A stretch of 64,000 bases of DNA from Bacillota bacterium (GTDB taxonomy: Bacteria; Bacillota; Bacilli; Paenibacillales; Paenibacillaceae). Where the stretch lies: NCBI GenBank assembly GCA_023460795.1, contig JAEWPC010000033.1:124001-188000 (forward strand), given 5' to 3'. Both the position numbers and the translations under genes were made by a program. Shown piece by piece: positions 25,373-32,824 of this stretch. The notes beneath the pieces are model-generated. The model was given only the letters and a program-made list of their open reading frames with translations, made no database searches and was not told the DNA's origin. The first letter of the stretch is position 1. Every line of letters starts with the position of its first letter.

Positions 25373-25777
25373 ATGAGTACGATATACGACGCCCTCAAGC
25401 ATGTGTATGCTAGCGTCGCCATAGTGCCGATCATCCCGTTTCTGATCGTTTTTTTCTTCATTAGGGCTAGAAGCGGCGACAAGAAGAAGGCGATCCGCAC
25501 GGCGATGGACGTGACGACCGCATTCCTCATCAGCACCGTCGCCGTTCTGATCAATAATCGTTTCGGCGGGTCGTTCGGACTTTATTTGATTCTATTGATC
25601 ATGCTGGTTCTTGCGGGCTTGATCGGCAACGCGCAGAACAGGGCCCGGGGCAAGGTCGACGCGGCTAAGCTGTTCAGGGCGGTGTGGCGGCTATCCTTCT
25701 TCGGCATGTCGGTTTTATACCTCTTGTTGATGTTCGTTGAAGTCATCGTCATATTCGGTAAAGCGGCGAACTCATAG
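25373..25777 (+). CDS. DUF3397 membrane protein
   Basis: This 134-residue protein has four membrane segments separated by short basic loops (RARSGDKKKAIRTAMD). It matches the DUF3397 family that lies between panE and bshC in many Bacillales. The function is unknown. It probably shares the panE transcript (4-base gap). A moderate terminator and the bshC promoter follow. Confidence 0.75.
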   Translation: MSTIYDALKHVYASVAIVPIIPFLIVFFFIRARSGDKKKAIRTAMDVTTAFLISTVAVLINNRFGGSFGLYLILLIMLVLAGLIGNAQNRARGKVDAAKLFRAVWRLSFFGMSVLYLLLMFVEVIVIFGKAANS

Positions 25778-25781
25778 TCGA

Positions 25782-25812
25782 AGAGCTGATCCAATCGGGA
25801 GCGGCTCTTTTC
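25782..25812 (+). terminator. Probable intrinsic terminator after the DUF3397 gene
   Basis: AGAGCTG pairs with CGGCTCT (one GU pair), followed by a run of T interrupted by one C. Confidence 0.5.
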
Positions 25813-25815
25813 TTT

Positions 25816-25844
25816 TTGACGAGTATACGGGTCTTGTGTACAAT
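25816..25844 (+). promoter_or_regulatory. SigA-type promoter of bshC
   Basis: TTGACG (25816-25821), a 17-base spacer and TACAAT (25839-25844). Confidence 0.75.
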
Positions 25845-25885
25845 CAACTGTGTATCTATTTTGACAGATCGGGGGGTCACTCCCT

Positions 25886-27535
25886 TTGCATATTGCCTCA
25901 TTAACCGAACGTAACGATAAGACAATCGCCGAAAGGTTCCGTCAAGGAAGCCCGGAAGCAACGGAATTATTCGGCTTGCATCCCGCTAATGCCGAACATT
26001 GGCGCATCAGGTCGGCCGCGCTGGATGCGACGGCCGACCGCAGAGCAAACCTGGGAGCTATCGCTTCCGTTATTCGAGAATATCATCGCGGGCTGCCTTC
26101 GCGGCCTGAAGTCGATCAATCGATTGCCAAGCTAGAACGCGGCGACGCGCTCGTCGTCGTCGGCGGTCAGCAGGCGGGACTGTTCGGCGGCGCGCTGCTC
26201 ATCTTCTACAAGGCGCTTACGGTTGTCCAGACCGCTCGCTACGCGGAGAAGCTGCTCGGAAGACCCGTCGTTCCGGTGTTCTGGATCGCGGGCGAGGATC
26301 ATGACTTCGACGAAGCGAATCACGTTAACATTCAAGCGGCGGACGGCAGCATCAGGCGGCTTCGCATCGACCGTCCGGAAGGTCCGCGTCTGGCCGTGAG
26401 CCGAACGCCGATCTCGGAGAAGGATTGGCGGGCTTCGCTGCAAGAGTTGGCCGCACAGCTCCCCGATACGGAGTATAAGCCGGAGCTGCTCGCGCGCTTG
26501 CAAAGCTACGTCGAGGATTCGCCTACGCTTAGCTTGGCATTCGCAAGGCTGCTGGCGGATTGGTTCGGCGGCGAAGGTTTGTTGCTGCTCGACGCGGACG
26601 ATCCGGCCCTTCGCTCTCTAGAAGGCCCGATGTTCCGCGAGTTGATCGGACGCAACGACGATCTAGAGCGAGCGTTGAAGCTCGGCGAGCAACGCGTCAG
26701 CGAACGAGGTTTCCCGTTGCAAGCGGAAATCGCGGATCGCAGCGCCAATCTGTTCCTGCACCATGAGCAGGGAAGATTGCTGCTTCATAAAGACGGGACC
26801 GGTTTTGTAGACCGCAGGGGCAACGTCGTCTATTCGAGGGAACAACTGCTTGAGTTGACGGAGACCGCTCCGGAGCAACTCAGCACGAACGCGCTCTCGC
26901 GACCGCTCATGCAAGATTACGTGCTGCCGGTGCTGGCCGCGGTGCTGGGTCCGTCCGAGCTCGCCTACTGGGGGATTCTCGGTCCGGCCTTCGAAGCTTT
27001 TCAATTCTCGATGCCGCTGTTGATCCCTCGTCAGTCATTCACCTACGTACCGCATACGATCGGCAAGCTGATGGACAAATACGAGTTGTCGATCGAAGCC
27101 GCATTACACGAATGGGCTGATCGGAAGGCTCAGTGGCTGAGTCAACAAGACCGGTGGAATCTCGAAGAGAAATTCGAACAAGCCAGAGCGCAATTCGCCA
27201 GTTTGTACGGACCGATCATGGATACGGTCAGTTCGTTGCAGCCGGGGCTGGCCAAGCTGGCGGAGAGCAACCGGGATCGGATCTTGGAGCAGATGTCTTA
27301 CTTGGAATCTCGCTCGATCGACGCGATCGCCAAGCAGCATGAAGCGGCGCTTCGGCAATGGGACCGCATCCAGCTTACGCTCACTCCGCTCGGCAAACCG
27401 CAAGAGAGAGTATACGGAACGATTCATTACTGGAACAGATATGGCTCGGCATGGTTAACCCAATGGTTGAACGTCCCTTTCGAGGTGATGGGCGGCCAGC
27501 GCGTCGTCGAGAGCTTGGTTGCGGCGAAAGAATAA
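25886..27535 (+). CDS. bshC: Putative cysteine ligase BshC (bacillithiol synthesis)
   Basis: BshC is thought to add cysteine to GlcN-malate in the last step of making bacillithiol, the main low-molecular thiol of Bacillales. The 549-residue protein carries VVGGQQAGLFGGALLIFYKALT, VPVFWIAGEDHDFDEANH and the long coiled-coil arm in the last third (EKFEQARAQFASLYG). The start is TTG 25886 after a GGGGGG-containing ribosome site. The usual neighbour mraZ lies 4.8 kb further, displaced by ahcY, an insertion sequence and two lipoprotein genes. Confidence 0.9.
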   Translation: MHIASLTERNDKTIAERFRQGSPEATELFGLHPANAEHWRIRSAALDATADRRANLGAIASVIREYHRGLPSRPEVDQSIAKLERGDALVVVGGQQAGLFGGALLIFYKALTVVQTARYAEKLLGRPVVPVFWIAGEDHDFDEANHVNIQAADGSIRRLRIDRPEGPRLAVSRTPISEKDWRASLQELAAQLPDTEYKPELLARLQSYVEDSPTLSLAFARLLADWFGGEGLLLLDADDPALRSLEGPMFRELIGRNDDLERALKLGEQRVSERGFPLQAEIADRSANLFLHHEQGRLLLHKDGTGFVDRRGNVVYSREQLLELTETAPEQLSTNALSRPLMQDYVLPVLAAVLGPSELAYWGILGPAFEAFQFSMPLLIPRQSFTYVPHTIGKLMDKYELSIEAALHEWADRKAQWLSQQDRWNLEEKFEQARAQFASLYGPIMDTVSSLQPGLAKLAESNRDRILEQMSYLESRSIDAIAKQHEAALRQWDRIQLTLTPLGKPQERVYGTIHYWNRYGSAWLTQWLNVPFEVMGGQRVVESLVAAKE

Positions 27536-27591
27536 TATAGGGCGAGTTCATTCGAGCCCGACGTAGATTCGACTATATCGAGGAGGCACTT

Positions 27592-28857
27592 ATGATGACA
27601 ACGAAGACGAAAAGCATCGTGCGCGATCCGGCTCTGGCGCCGGAAGGAAAACTGAAGATCGATTGGGTTCAAGCGCACATGCCCGTATTGAACCGGATCC
27701 GCGAGCAATTCGAACGCGACCAGCCATTCAAAGGACTTCGAGTAGCCATCTCTCTTCACCTGGAAGCGAAGACGGCTTATCTCGCCAAAGTCGTGCAAGC
27801 CGGCGGCGCCGAAGTCGTCATCACGGGCAGCAACCCGCTATCCACGCAAGACGACGTATGCGCGGCATTGGTCGAAGACGGCATCACCGTATTCGCGAAG
27901 TACAATCCGGATCCGGTCGAGTACAAGGAACTGATGGTTCGTACTTTAGAGACGAAACCCGACCTCATCATCGACGACGGCGGCGACCTCGTATCGATTC
28001 TACACGCCGAGCGCCAAGACTTGCTCGCTAACGTGCGCGGCGGCGCTGAAGAGACGACGACCGGCATTCTGCGTCTTAAGGCGATGGAGAAGGACGGCTC
28101 GCTTAAGTTCCCGATGGTCGCGGTTAACGATGCGTTCTGTAAGTACTTGTTCGATAACCGTTACGGCACGGGGCAATCGGTTTGGGACGGCATTAACCGG
28201 ACGACGAACTTGGTGGTCGCAGGCAAGAACGTCGTCGTTAACGGGTATGGCTGGTGCGGCAAAGGCGTCGCGATGCGCGCCAAAGGGCTTGGCGCCAACG
28301 TCATCGTTACCGAAATCGATGCGATTCGCGCGGTAGAGGCGTACATGGACGGCTTTACGGTGCTGTCGATGGCCGAAGCGGCTAAAGTCGGCGAGTTCTT
28401 CGTCACGGTGACCGGCAACAAGGACGTTATCCGCGGCGAGCATATCGCGAACATGAAGGACGGCGCAATCCTGTCCAACGCGGGTCACTTCGACGTCGAA
28501 GTGAACTTGGTCGAACTGGCGGCGATGTCCACGAGCAAACGCATCGTTCGCCGTAACATCGAAGAGTACACGCTGAAGGACGGTCGCCGCATTTACGTGC
28601 TGGCGGAAGGTCGTCTCGTTAACCTGGCTGCCGGCGACGGGCATCCGGCGGAAATCATGGATATGACGTTCGCGCTTCAAGCGTTGTCGCTTCGTTACGT
28701 GAATGAGAACTACAAGCAAATCGGCAGCCAAGTCGTCAATGTGCCATACGAGCTCGACGAGCAAGTGGCGCGCACGAAGCTGGAGTCTCTCGGCATCTCG
28801 ATCGATACGTTGTCCGAAGAGCAGAAAGCGTATTTGGAGAGCTGGACGGCTCACTAA
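27592..28857 (+). CDS. ahcY: Adenosylhomocysteinase (S-adenosylhomocysteine hydrolase)
   Basis: This enzyme splits S-adenosylhomocysteine into adenosine and homocysteine with tightly bound NAD, relieving product inhibition of methyltransferases. The 421 residues lack the about 40-residue insert of many bacterial enzymes and so resemble the thermophile/archaeal form. Motifs are SLHLEAKTAYL, GSNPLSTQDDV, DDGGDLV, VNDAFCKYLFDNRYGTGQS and the NAD loop VVNGYGWCGKGVAM (about 214-227), then NAGHFDVEVN. AGGAGG precedes ATG 27592. B. subtilis uses the Pfs/LuxS route instead. Its terminator has been split by an insertion sequence. Confidence 0.93.
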   Translation: MMTTKTKSIVRDPALAPEGKLKIDWVQAHMPVLNRIREQFERDQPFKGLRVAISLHLEAKTAYLAKVVQAGGAEVVITGSNPLSTQDDVCAALVEDGITVFAKYNPDPVEYKELMVRTLETKPDLIIDDGGDLVSILHAERQDLLANVRGGAEETTTGILRLKAMEKDGSLKFPMVAVNDAFCKYLFDNRYGTGQSVWDGINRTTNLVVAGKNVVVNGYGWCGKGVAMRAKGLGANVIVTEIDAIRAVEAYMDGFTVLSMAEAAKVGEFFVTVTGNKDVIRGEHIANMKDGAILSNAGHFDVEVNLVELAAMSTSKRIVRRNIEEYTLKDGRRIYVLAEGRLVNLAAGDGHPAEIMDMTFALQALSLRYVNENYKQIGSQVVNVPYELDEQVARTKLESLGISIDTLSEEQKAYLESWTAH

Positions 28858-28874
28858 TAGAGTCTGACGTAAAT

Positions 28875-28892
28875 AAATCCCGCATGCGCGGT
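28875..28892 (+). terminator. Left arm of the ahcY terminator, split by the insertion sequence
   Basis: AAATCCCGC-A-TGCGCG here is complementary to CGCGCA-GCGGGATTT at 30174-30188, which is followed by a T-run. Without the insertion the two halves would form a 15-bp stem with a GTT loop. Confidence 0.75.
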
Positions 28893-28970
28893 TGAGAATG
28901 CACCCCTTAAAGTAGACATTGGAAAACACCCCTGGTGTAGACCGATGAATATTTTAGGGGGTGCTTTCTT

Positions 28971-29273
28971 ATGGCGGTAAAAGGGCAAAAGTTTATGGTC
29001 TATCCCGAGTCGATTAAACGTGAGGCAATAAGACTTCATGTCAAAGAAGGCTGGACACGTAGACAGGTGGCCGAGCATCTGGGGATTAACGATACGGATC
29101 GCGTAAAGCTTTGGGCTCGTTGGTACAGGGAAAGAGGAGAAGATGCTTTCATTGATCGAAGAGGTAATCCACACCGCGAGGAAACCGAGGAAACGCGGAG
29201 GATTCGACGTCTTGAGATGGAGGTAGATGTACTAAAAAAGTTATTGGAAATCTTAAACAAGGAGGTGCGTTGA
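28971..29273 (+). CDS. IS3-family transposase OrfA
   Basis: This 100-residue DNA-binding subunit has a helix-turn-helix (ESIKREAIRLHVKEGWTRRQVAEHLG, then DRVKLWARWYRERG) and a C-terminal leucine-zipper-like helix (RRLEMEVDVLKKLLEIL). Near its end A AAA AAG (29234-29240) lies in the phase needed for -1 ribosomal frameshifting into orfB. The ribosome site is a run of G at 28957-28962. Confidence 0.9.
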   Translation: MAVKGQKFMVYPESIKREAIRLHVKEGWTRRQVAEHLGINDTDRVKLWARWYRERGEDAFIDRRGNPHREETEETRRIRRLEMEVDVLKKLLEILNKEVR

Positions 29274-30133
29274 TCAAACACAGAGTAGTTGATGCGCTTA
29301 GGGATCGCTATTCCGTTGGGAGTTTGTGTAAGTATCTGGGGATCTCCAGGAGTGGTTATCACAAGTACCGACGACGTAGTGGCACCGACCGTGACCATGA
29401 ATGCAAAGCTCAAATCCTAGCCATCTATAGCGAACATAATGGTACCTGGGGTTATCGCCAAATTCAGATGGGGATCTATCGCCGTTTTAAAGTCGTGGTC
29501 AATCATAAACGTATTCTGAGGCTCATGCAGCTCATGGGATTGAAAGCAATCATCCGGCGCAAGCGAAGCTTCCCTTCTACATACCAAAAAGCTACTTCGG
29601 ATGGACGTGTAGCTGAAAACCTACTTGAACGTAATTTTAAAGCCTGTGCTCCGAATCAAAAGTGGGTAACCGATGTAACGCAGTATAAGGTGGGAGAACA
29701 GAAGATTTATCTGTCAGCGATAAAGGATTTGTTTAATAACGAAATTGTCGCCTACAACCTAAGTCGGAACAATGATAACGAACTCGTCCTTGAGACATTC
29801 CGTAAGGCGTTCAAAATACGAAAAGACGTGACTGGGCTAATCGTTCATAGCGATCAGGGATCCCAGTACACGTCTCACGCATACCACGACATGCTGCCAC
29901 AGGTTGCCGCCCAAATCAGCATGTCACGCCGAGGCAATTGTATAGACAACGCCTCAATGGAGAGCTTCTTCTCGCATCTCAAAACGGAAGGGCTCTACCC
30001 ATATGATATTCGAACTTTGGACGAGGCACAAAGCAGGATTATTGGATATTTGAAATTTTATAACGAAGAAAGACCACAAAGAAAACTTAAAAAAATGACG
30101 CCTGTTGAGTACAGGCGCCAATTTTCGGTCTAG
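29270..30133 (+). CDS. IS3-family transposase OrfB (DDE integrase)
   Basis: This 287-residue catalytic subunit has an N-terminal HTH_21-like region (YSVGSLCKYLGISRSGYHKY), and then the rve core. The DDE residues are Asp in WVTDVTQY (about 135), Asp in VHSDQGSQYT (about 195) and Glu in NASMESFFSHLK (about 231), with the downstream RIIGYLKFYNEERPQ. The frame is -1 relative to orfA and open back to the slippery site, so an OrfAB fusion can form; alternatively TTG 29270 with AAGGAGGTG upstream allows separate initiation. Confidence 0.92.
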   Translation: MIKHRVVDALRDRYSVGSLCKYLGISRSGYHKYRRRSGTDRDHECKAQILAIYSEHNGTWGYRQIQMGIYRRFKVVVNHKRILRLMQLMGLKAIIRRKRSFPSTYQKATSDGRVAENLLERNFKACAPNQKWVTDVTQYKVGEQKIYLSAIKDLFNNEIVAYNLSRNNDNELVLETFRKAFKIRKDVTGLIVHSDQGSQYTSHAYHDMLPQVAAQISMSRRGNCIDNASMESFFSHLKTEGLYPYDIRTLDEAQSRIIGYLKFYNEERPQRKLKKMTPVEYRRQFSV

Positions 30134-30170
30134 GTGTTTTTTGAGTGTCTACTTAATTGGGGCTTGACCA

Positions 30171-30190
30171 GTTCGCGCAGCGGGATTTTT
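30171..30190 (+). terminator. Right arm of the ahcY terminator
   Basis: GTT (duplicated target) followed by CGCGCA-GCGGGATTT and more T. It is the complement of 28875-28890, now 1.28 kb away. Confidence 0.75.
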
Positions 30191-30214
30191 GAGTTTTAAT
30201 GGAGCATTGGCTGG

Positions 30215-30733
30215 TTATAGGTATGCGCCGTTCGGTTCAGGCAGCGCTTTATACTCCTCTTTTCCCGAGACGATCTCTACGATAAAATTTCGCATATCCA
30301 TGAACGCTTGGGCGTCTTCCGTCAATTCACAGAACTGTGTCGTAATATGCATCTGTTTCTCGACTCCGCCTATTCTGATTTTCCAATAATCGTCGCTTAT
30401 CGGTTGTCTCAAGCAACCGTTATCTACGATCAGCTGTTTCTCCCCGAACACGTCGATCTCCATCATCCGCTCGTAGATCGATTGCAGCTCGGCTTTGGTG
30501 AACGCTAGTGTGGCTTTGGCGGTTCCGTCAGCGATTAGGTCTTTTACGACCGTGCTGTTATACGTATCGATTCTATTCTTGCTGCCGATTCCGTAGCTTA
30601 CGGAGAAAGCGAAGTCTTCCGGCATTGCATTCGGAGTAGGCTTCTGATTAACCGGACTCGATGAACCATCGGTTCCGCAGCCGGAACTGAATTGCAATAG
30701 CAGCATAAGCAGTATAGTTAAGACATGCTTCAG
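30215..30733 (-). CDS. Putative lipoprotein of unknown function, probable CTG start
   Basis: This protein has 172 residues if read from CTG 30733. That codon lies 8 bases after AAGGAGG, and the reading MKHVLTILLMLLLQFSSGC is an ideal lipoprotein signal with its Cys at 19. The first ATG in frame (30706) would cut the signal to 8 residues before the Cys and has no ribosome site. The mature part has a Pro/Ser/Asn-rich linker, then a domain with VVKDLIADGTAKATLAF, MMEIDVFGEKQLIVD and ITTQFCELTEDAQAF that I do not recognise. It lies between the insertion sequence and a repeat island, in what looks like accessory DNA. Confidence 0.66.
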   Translation of the reverse strand: MKHVLTILLMLLLQFSSGCGTDGSSSPVNQKPTPNAMPEDFAFSVSYGIGSKNRIDTYNSTVVKDLIADGTAKATLAFTKAELQSIYERMMEIDVFGEKQLIVDNGCLRQPISDDYWKIRIGGVEKQMHITTQFCELTEDAQAFMDMRNFIVEIVSGKEEYKALPEPNGAYL

Positions 30734-30810
30734 TCCTTAGGCCTCCTTAGGGAGTTGAACGTTATCTATTTAAACGCTTATGCGCACCATAAAGTTCCTT
30801 CCCCGTACCA

Positions 30811-30884
30811 CTTATAACGGTATCCCCTTCGCTCAGGGATGGCGGAGTCGTTTGTTCCTGAGCAACGGGGATATCGTTATAAAG
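30811..30884. repeat. Dispersed repeat foldback (forward plus reverse copy)
   Basis: A forward copy (30811-30837) and a reverse copy (30857-30884) are separated by 19 bases and can pair over about 26 bp with few mismatches. It lies between two divergent lipoprotein genes, 58 bases downstream of the AAGGAGG region of one and 87 bases before the start of the other. Confidence 0.88.
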
Positions 30885-30970
30885 AAGATTTCAGGCGTAC
30901 GTCCATATTTGGAAACCTTTTCTTGTTCCCCAGCGTCTAGTGCATTAGAAACCGAAAAGGGGAGATCCAG

Positions 30971-32146
30971 ATGAAAGGAAAAAGACGAAGCAAGCTTCAA
31001 GCCGTGCTTGGATTCGCGATGGCATTACTGGTGTTGTTCGCGCTTGCGGCATGCTCCAGCAACGATGCAGACGAAGACACGGCAGTGGCGGAAGCGCCGC
31101 AAGCAAATGCTGCGATGTCGGTTGCGTTCCAGAACGCCGACACCGCGATTACGATGAACGACCAGTACGGGGCAGAGTTCTCGAAAGCCGCTCCCGCGGC
31201 GTCGTCGGCGCCGGAGATGGCGGAAGCGGGAAGCCAAGAAGCGCTCGGAGGAAGCCAGACGACCGTCGGCGGCGGCATTGGCGCGACTACGGACAATGCC
31301 GCGGGCTTAGACCGCAAAGTTATCTACCGGGCGAACATGGTCATGAAAGTAGAGAAGTTCGAGACGGCCGAAGAGCAGCTTACGAATCTCATTCATATGA
31401 CGCCCGGCGCCTATATTCTTCAGTTCAACGACAGCCGAAATCCGGATGAGAGAGGCGCGAGCTACGTCGTCAAAGTCCCTGCGAACGGATTTAACTCTTT
31501 CCTTGATGGGCTGAAGAAAATCGATACGATCTATCAAGAACGCGATCTGCAAGGCAACGACGTTACCGAAGAATACGTCGATCTTGGCGCACGGTTGAAA
31601 GCGAAGCAAGTCGTCGAGGAGCGTCTGCTCGGCTTCATGGACAAAGCGACGAAAACCGATGACCTGGTCAGGTTCTCCAATGAGCTCGCGCGCGTGCAAG
31701 AGGAAATCGAACAGCTCAAAGGAAGAATGCGGTATCTTGATCAGAACGTCGCGTTCTCCACGGTCAGCATTCGTCTCTATCAAAGCGAGCACGCCGAAGC
31801 GAAGGTGAAGGAGTCGGAGGACAAAACGTTCGGAGACCGCATCTACGACGCGTTATCCGGAAGCGCGAACGCGCTTCGGCAGTTCGGCGAAGGCTTGCTC
31901 GTCGTCATCGCCGCCTTGCTCCCGGTACTCGTTGTAGTGACGGTGATCGGGATTCCGGCTTATGTCGTCATCAGGAGACGGCATGCGGCAAGAAAGGCAA
32001 GCGCCGAAGCGAGAAGAAAAGAGACGATCGCTCACAATCGGAGCTTGAGCGACACCGCGGAAGGCGATGAAGACGAATCGGAGCGCTTCTCGTCGAACGA
32101 GGACGAAAGCAAAGGCACGAATGAAGTCGATCGCAAGGAAACTTAG
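30971..32146 (+). CDS. DUF4349 lipoprotein
   Basis: This 391-residue lipoprotein has a signal peptide with lipobox LFALAAC (Cys about 27) and a low-complexity linker of about 85 residues. The DUF4349 domain follows: RKVIYRANMVMKVEKFETAEEQL, GASYVVKVPANGF and DLQGNDVTEEYVDLGARLKAK, then a coiled-coil pair. A C-terminal membrane helix (LLVVIAALLPVLVVVTVIGIPAYVV) and a charged, Ser/Glu-rich cytosolic tail close it. Double anchoring (lipid and helix) is typical of this family. The function is unknown. GGGGAG precedes ATG 30971. Confidence 0.87.
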   Translation: MKGKRRSKLQAVLGFAMALLVLFALAACSSNDADEDTAVAEAPQANAAMSVAFQNADTAITMNDQYGAEFSKAAPAASSAPEMAEAGSQEALGGSQTTVGGGIGATTDNAAGLDRKVIYRANMVMKVEKFETAEEQLTNLIHMTPGAYILQFNDSRNPDERGASYVVKVPANGFNSFLDGLKKIDTIYQERDLQGNDVTEEYVDLGARLKAKQVVEERLLGFMDKATKTDDLVRFSNELARVQEEIEQLKGRMRYLDQNVAFSTVSIRLYQSEHAEAKVKESEDKTFGDRIYDALSGSANALRQFGEGLLVVIAALLPVLVVVTVIGIPAYVVIRRRHAARKASAEARRKETIAHNRSLSDTAEGDEDESERFSSNEDESKGTNEVDRKET

Positions 32147-32204
32147 AAAAGCGTTGCCGTTAAAGAGAGAATAATGTCCTTTAGTCCCTAAAATATTTTT
32201 TTCA

Positions 32205-32235
32205 AAATCCTGCTAACAAGGCAGGATTTTTATTT
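32205..32235 (+). terminator. Intrinsic terminator of the DUF4349 gene
   Basis: AATCCTGC pairs with GCAGGATT (7-nt loop), followed by TTTTATTTT. It insulates the dcw cluster from upstream transcription. Confidence 0.88.
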
Positions 32236-32254
32236 TATGATGCGAATAATCAAT

Positions 32255-32291
32255 AGAGTGGTTAAAAGTGGTGGAAAGTGGTGGAGGATGG
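32255..32291 (+). promoter_or_regulatory. MraZ operator boxes ahead of mraZ
   Basis: AGAGTGG (32255), AAAGTGG (32265), AAAGTGG (32275) and a degenerate AGGATGG (32285) repeat with exact 10-bp spacing, one helical turn. MraZ is known to bind direct repeats of AAAGTG-type boxes at its own promoter, so this is most likely the autoregulatory site of the dcw operon. Confidence 0.78.
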
Positions 32292-32306
32292 GGGTGCAGA
32301 GAGCGA

Positions 32307-32744
32307 ATGTTTCTGGGCGAATTTCAGCATAGCATTGACGACAAGGGACGGATCATCATCCCGGCGAAATTCCGCGAAGCTCTCGGCACGGATTTCATCA
32401 TCACCCGCGGCTTGGACAACTGCTTGTTCGTCTACCCACGCAAGGAATGGAACGCGCTAGAAGAGCGAATGAAAGCTTTGCCTTCGATGGCCGCCAACGC
32501 GCGCGCGTTCTCCAGGCTCCTGTTCTCGGGCGCGTCGGAATGCGAGTGGGACAAACAGGGAAGGGTAAACGTGCCGAACCACTTAAGGGAATACGCCAAG
32601 CTGGACAAAGAATGTACCGTCATCGGCGTATCCAGTCGGGTAGAGATTTGGGACAAGGCGACTTGGGAACAATATTCCAAGGCTTCCGAAGATTCTTTCA
32701 ACGAGATCGCGGAGAAGCTGGTCGACTTCGATTTCAACTTCTAA
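32307..32744 (+). CDS. mraZ: Transcriptional regulator MraZ
   Basis: MraZ binds DNA as a ring-shaped oligomer and tunes transcription of the division and cell-wall cluster it heads. The 145-residue protein contains two AbrB-like repeats, each with a DxxGR-type motif: DDKGRIIIPAKFRE (12-25) and ECEWDKQGRVNVPNHLREYA (about 75-94). ATG 32307 gives the family start MFLGEFQHSID; the upstream extension of 13 codons is composed of the operator repeats. The next gene, rsmH, follows in the same direction. Confidence 0.94.
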   Translation: MFLGEFQHSIDDKGRIIIPAKFREALGTDFIITRGLDNCLFVYPRKEWNALEERMKALPSMAANARAFSRLLFSGASECEWDKQGRVNVPNHLREYAKLDKECTVIGVSSRVEIWDKATWEQYSKASEDSFNEIAEKLVDFDFNF

Positions 32745-32824
32745 TGAGCTAACAACTTCTACAAAGCATACAGACCTAGACAAGAAAGACGGACCCGACT
32801 TCAGGGTGCCGGGGGGCAGGAATC

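Larger units (their letters stand above)
28893..30170 (+). mobile_element. IS3-family (IS150-like) insertion sequence
   Basis: This is a complete element of about 1.28 kb carrying overlapping orfA and orfB. The imperfect terminal inverted repeats share AAGTAGACA and AAAACACC; the outer ends read TG and CA. The bases GTT flank both sides, so the target duplication is GTT, or GT if the outermost T belongs to the element. Base composition is visibly lower in GC than the host genes. Both reading frames and the catalytic residues are intact, so the copy may be recent and active. Confidence 0.88.

Noticed and set aside
30840..30900. Recurring peptide LS(E/D/N)GDIVIK in several small frames
   Set aside because: It is the translation of the dispersed DNA repeat in one frame; the reading frames around it are short and lack starts with ribosome sites.
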